This document shows, in pieces, positions 6,044 through 6,633 of a stretch of 6,633 nt of DNA. Location of the stretch: NCBI GenBank assembly GCA_003978375.1, contig QNZW01000080.1:1-6633 (forward strand). Direction: 5' to 3'. The stretch's first letter is position 1, and every line of letters starts with the position of its first letter. Made by a program: the position numbers and the translations under genes. The notes beneath the pieces were generated by a model, which ran no database searches, was not told where the DNA came from, and saw only the letters and a list, made by a program, of their open reading frames with translations. Source of the DNA: Sulfurovum sp. (GTDB lineage Bacteria; Campylobacterota; Campylobacteria; Campylobacterales; Sulfurovaceae).

Positions 6044-6633
6044 CTAAATATATCCTCTATTTTTCCTTTGCGTATGAATTGTATAGCTATCTCCATTTGA
6101 AATCACAGTAATATCTCCATGATACCCATTGACATATGTTTGATAGTGATACTTCTTCGCCAAAGCTCTTGTACGTTCTGAACGCTTAGAAAACCACAAA
6201 TGTTTGGGTGAAGGCACAATCAATACTTTAGGATTTACCGTTTCAAAAAAAACATTTGGTGCAAAACCCTCTGTACCATGGTGTGGTGCTTTTAAGATAT
6301 CTGCTTCTATATTGTCTGCATTTTCACCTAAATATTTTCCTAGTTTTTTATTTAAATCACCTGTCAGTAAAAATTTATTATTTCTATCATAAATCATTGC
6401 TATCACTGACATGCCATTAATATCTGTTTTGCCTACAGGGCTGTGAAGTCCATCATATACATAGAGCACCTCAATAAAACTTTTCTTATCAAAAATTAAT
6501 TTATCTCCCTTTTTAATGGGCATTATTTTGATATGATGCGTTTTAGCCAAATCTCTAATAGTAAGTAGTTCATTGTACGTTCCACCCCAATACTCCTTAT
6601 CCATCTGCTCTTTTGTTGGCATATTCATATACA
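6044..6633 (-). CDS. ComEC-like metallo-beta-lactamase-fold protein (C-terminal part, cut by the right edge)
   Basis: The frame ends with TAG (6044-6046) and is open to the right edge; residue numbers below count from the first in-window Met at 6628. That Met is probably internal, because the frame continues upstream and the N-terminal MBL motif is absent. The visible part matches the C-terminal half of the ComEC/Rec2-type MBL domain: NGMSVIAMIYDRNNKFLLTG (71-90) leading into the metal-bridging Asp in GDL (D91), then DILKAPHHGTEG (110-121) with the conserved HHG, then VNPKVLIVPSPKH (131-143) and YVNGYHGDITV (165-175). The HxHxDH motif expected upstream lies beyond the window. Such domains occur fused to the ComEC DNA-uptake channel or as stand-alone secreted or lipoprotein hydrolases; the fragment cannot decide between them. 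The gene is on the same strand as tolB, 104 bp upstream, but a tolB promoter and a weak hairpin in between suggest separate transcription. Confidence 0.85.
   Translation of the reverse strand, partial: YMNMPTKEQMDKEYWGGTYNELLTIRDLAKTHHIKIMPIKKGDKLIFDKKSFIEVLYVYDGLHSPVGKTDINGMSVIAMIYDRNNKFLLTGDLNKKLGKYLGENADNIEADILKAPHHGTEGFAPNVFFETVNPKVLIVPSPKHLWFSKRSERTRALAKKYHYQTYVNGYHGDITVISNGDSYTIHTQRKNRGYI

Overview
The window looks like ordinary core chromosome from an AT-rich member of the Campylobacterota (Epsilonproteobacteria), perhaps close to Sulfurovum or Sulfurimonas. This placement is an inference from four things: a tolB-pal-cpoB cluster, a Pal with a GNCDEFGTDEYNYALG-type OmpA motif and a C-terminal cysteine pair, promoters with strong extended -10 elements and weak -35 elements, and low GC content. 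No mobile element, CRISPR array, tRNA or rRNA is visible.

Layout from left to right. (1) 1-436, minus strand: the N-terminal 145 codons of a secreted protein of unknown function, running off the left edge. (2) 535-1767, minus: proA, complete. (3) 1864-2628, plus: proC, complete and divergent from proA across a 96-bp promoter region. These two enzymes catalyse the last two enzymatic steps of proline synthesis from glutamate; proB is not in the window. (4) 2656-3159, minus: a DUF1269-like glycine-rich protein, convergent with proC. (5) 5939 down to 3262, minus: a compact tolB-pal-cpoB operon with its own promoter. It encodes the periplasmic and outer-membrane part of the Tol-Pal envelope system. 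The inner-membrane partners (TolQ/ExbB, TolR/ExbD, TolA) are not present. (6) 6044-6633, minus: the C-terminal part of a ComEC-like metallo-beta-lactamase-fold protein, cut by the right edge before its HxHxDH motif.

The gaps are all about 105 bp or shorter. They hold promoter-like extended -10 elements (before gene 1, proA, proC and tolB), a -35/-10 pair (before the DUF1269-like gene), a perfect 12-bp palindrome in the tolB control region and two weak terminator-like hairpins.

I do not see a convincing undescribed multi-gene system. The points most worth a second look are the unrecognised secreted protein at the left edge, the overlapping proA/proC promoters, the Tol-Pal genes separated from the motor genes, the palindrome before tolB, and the truncated MBL protein.
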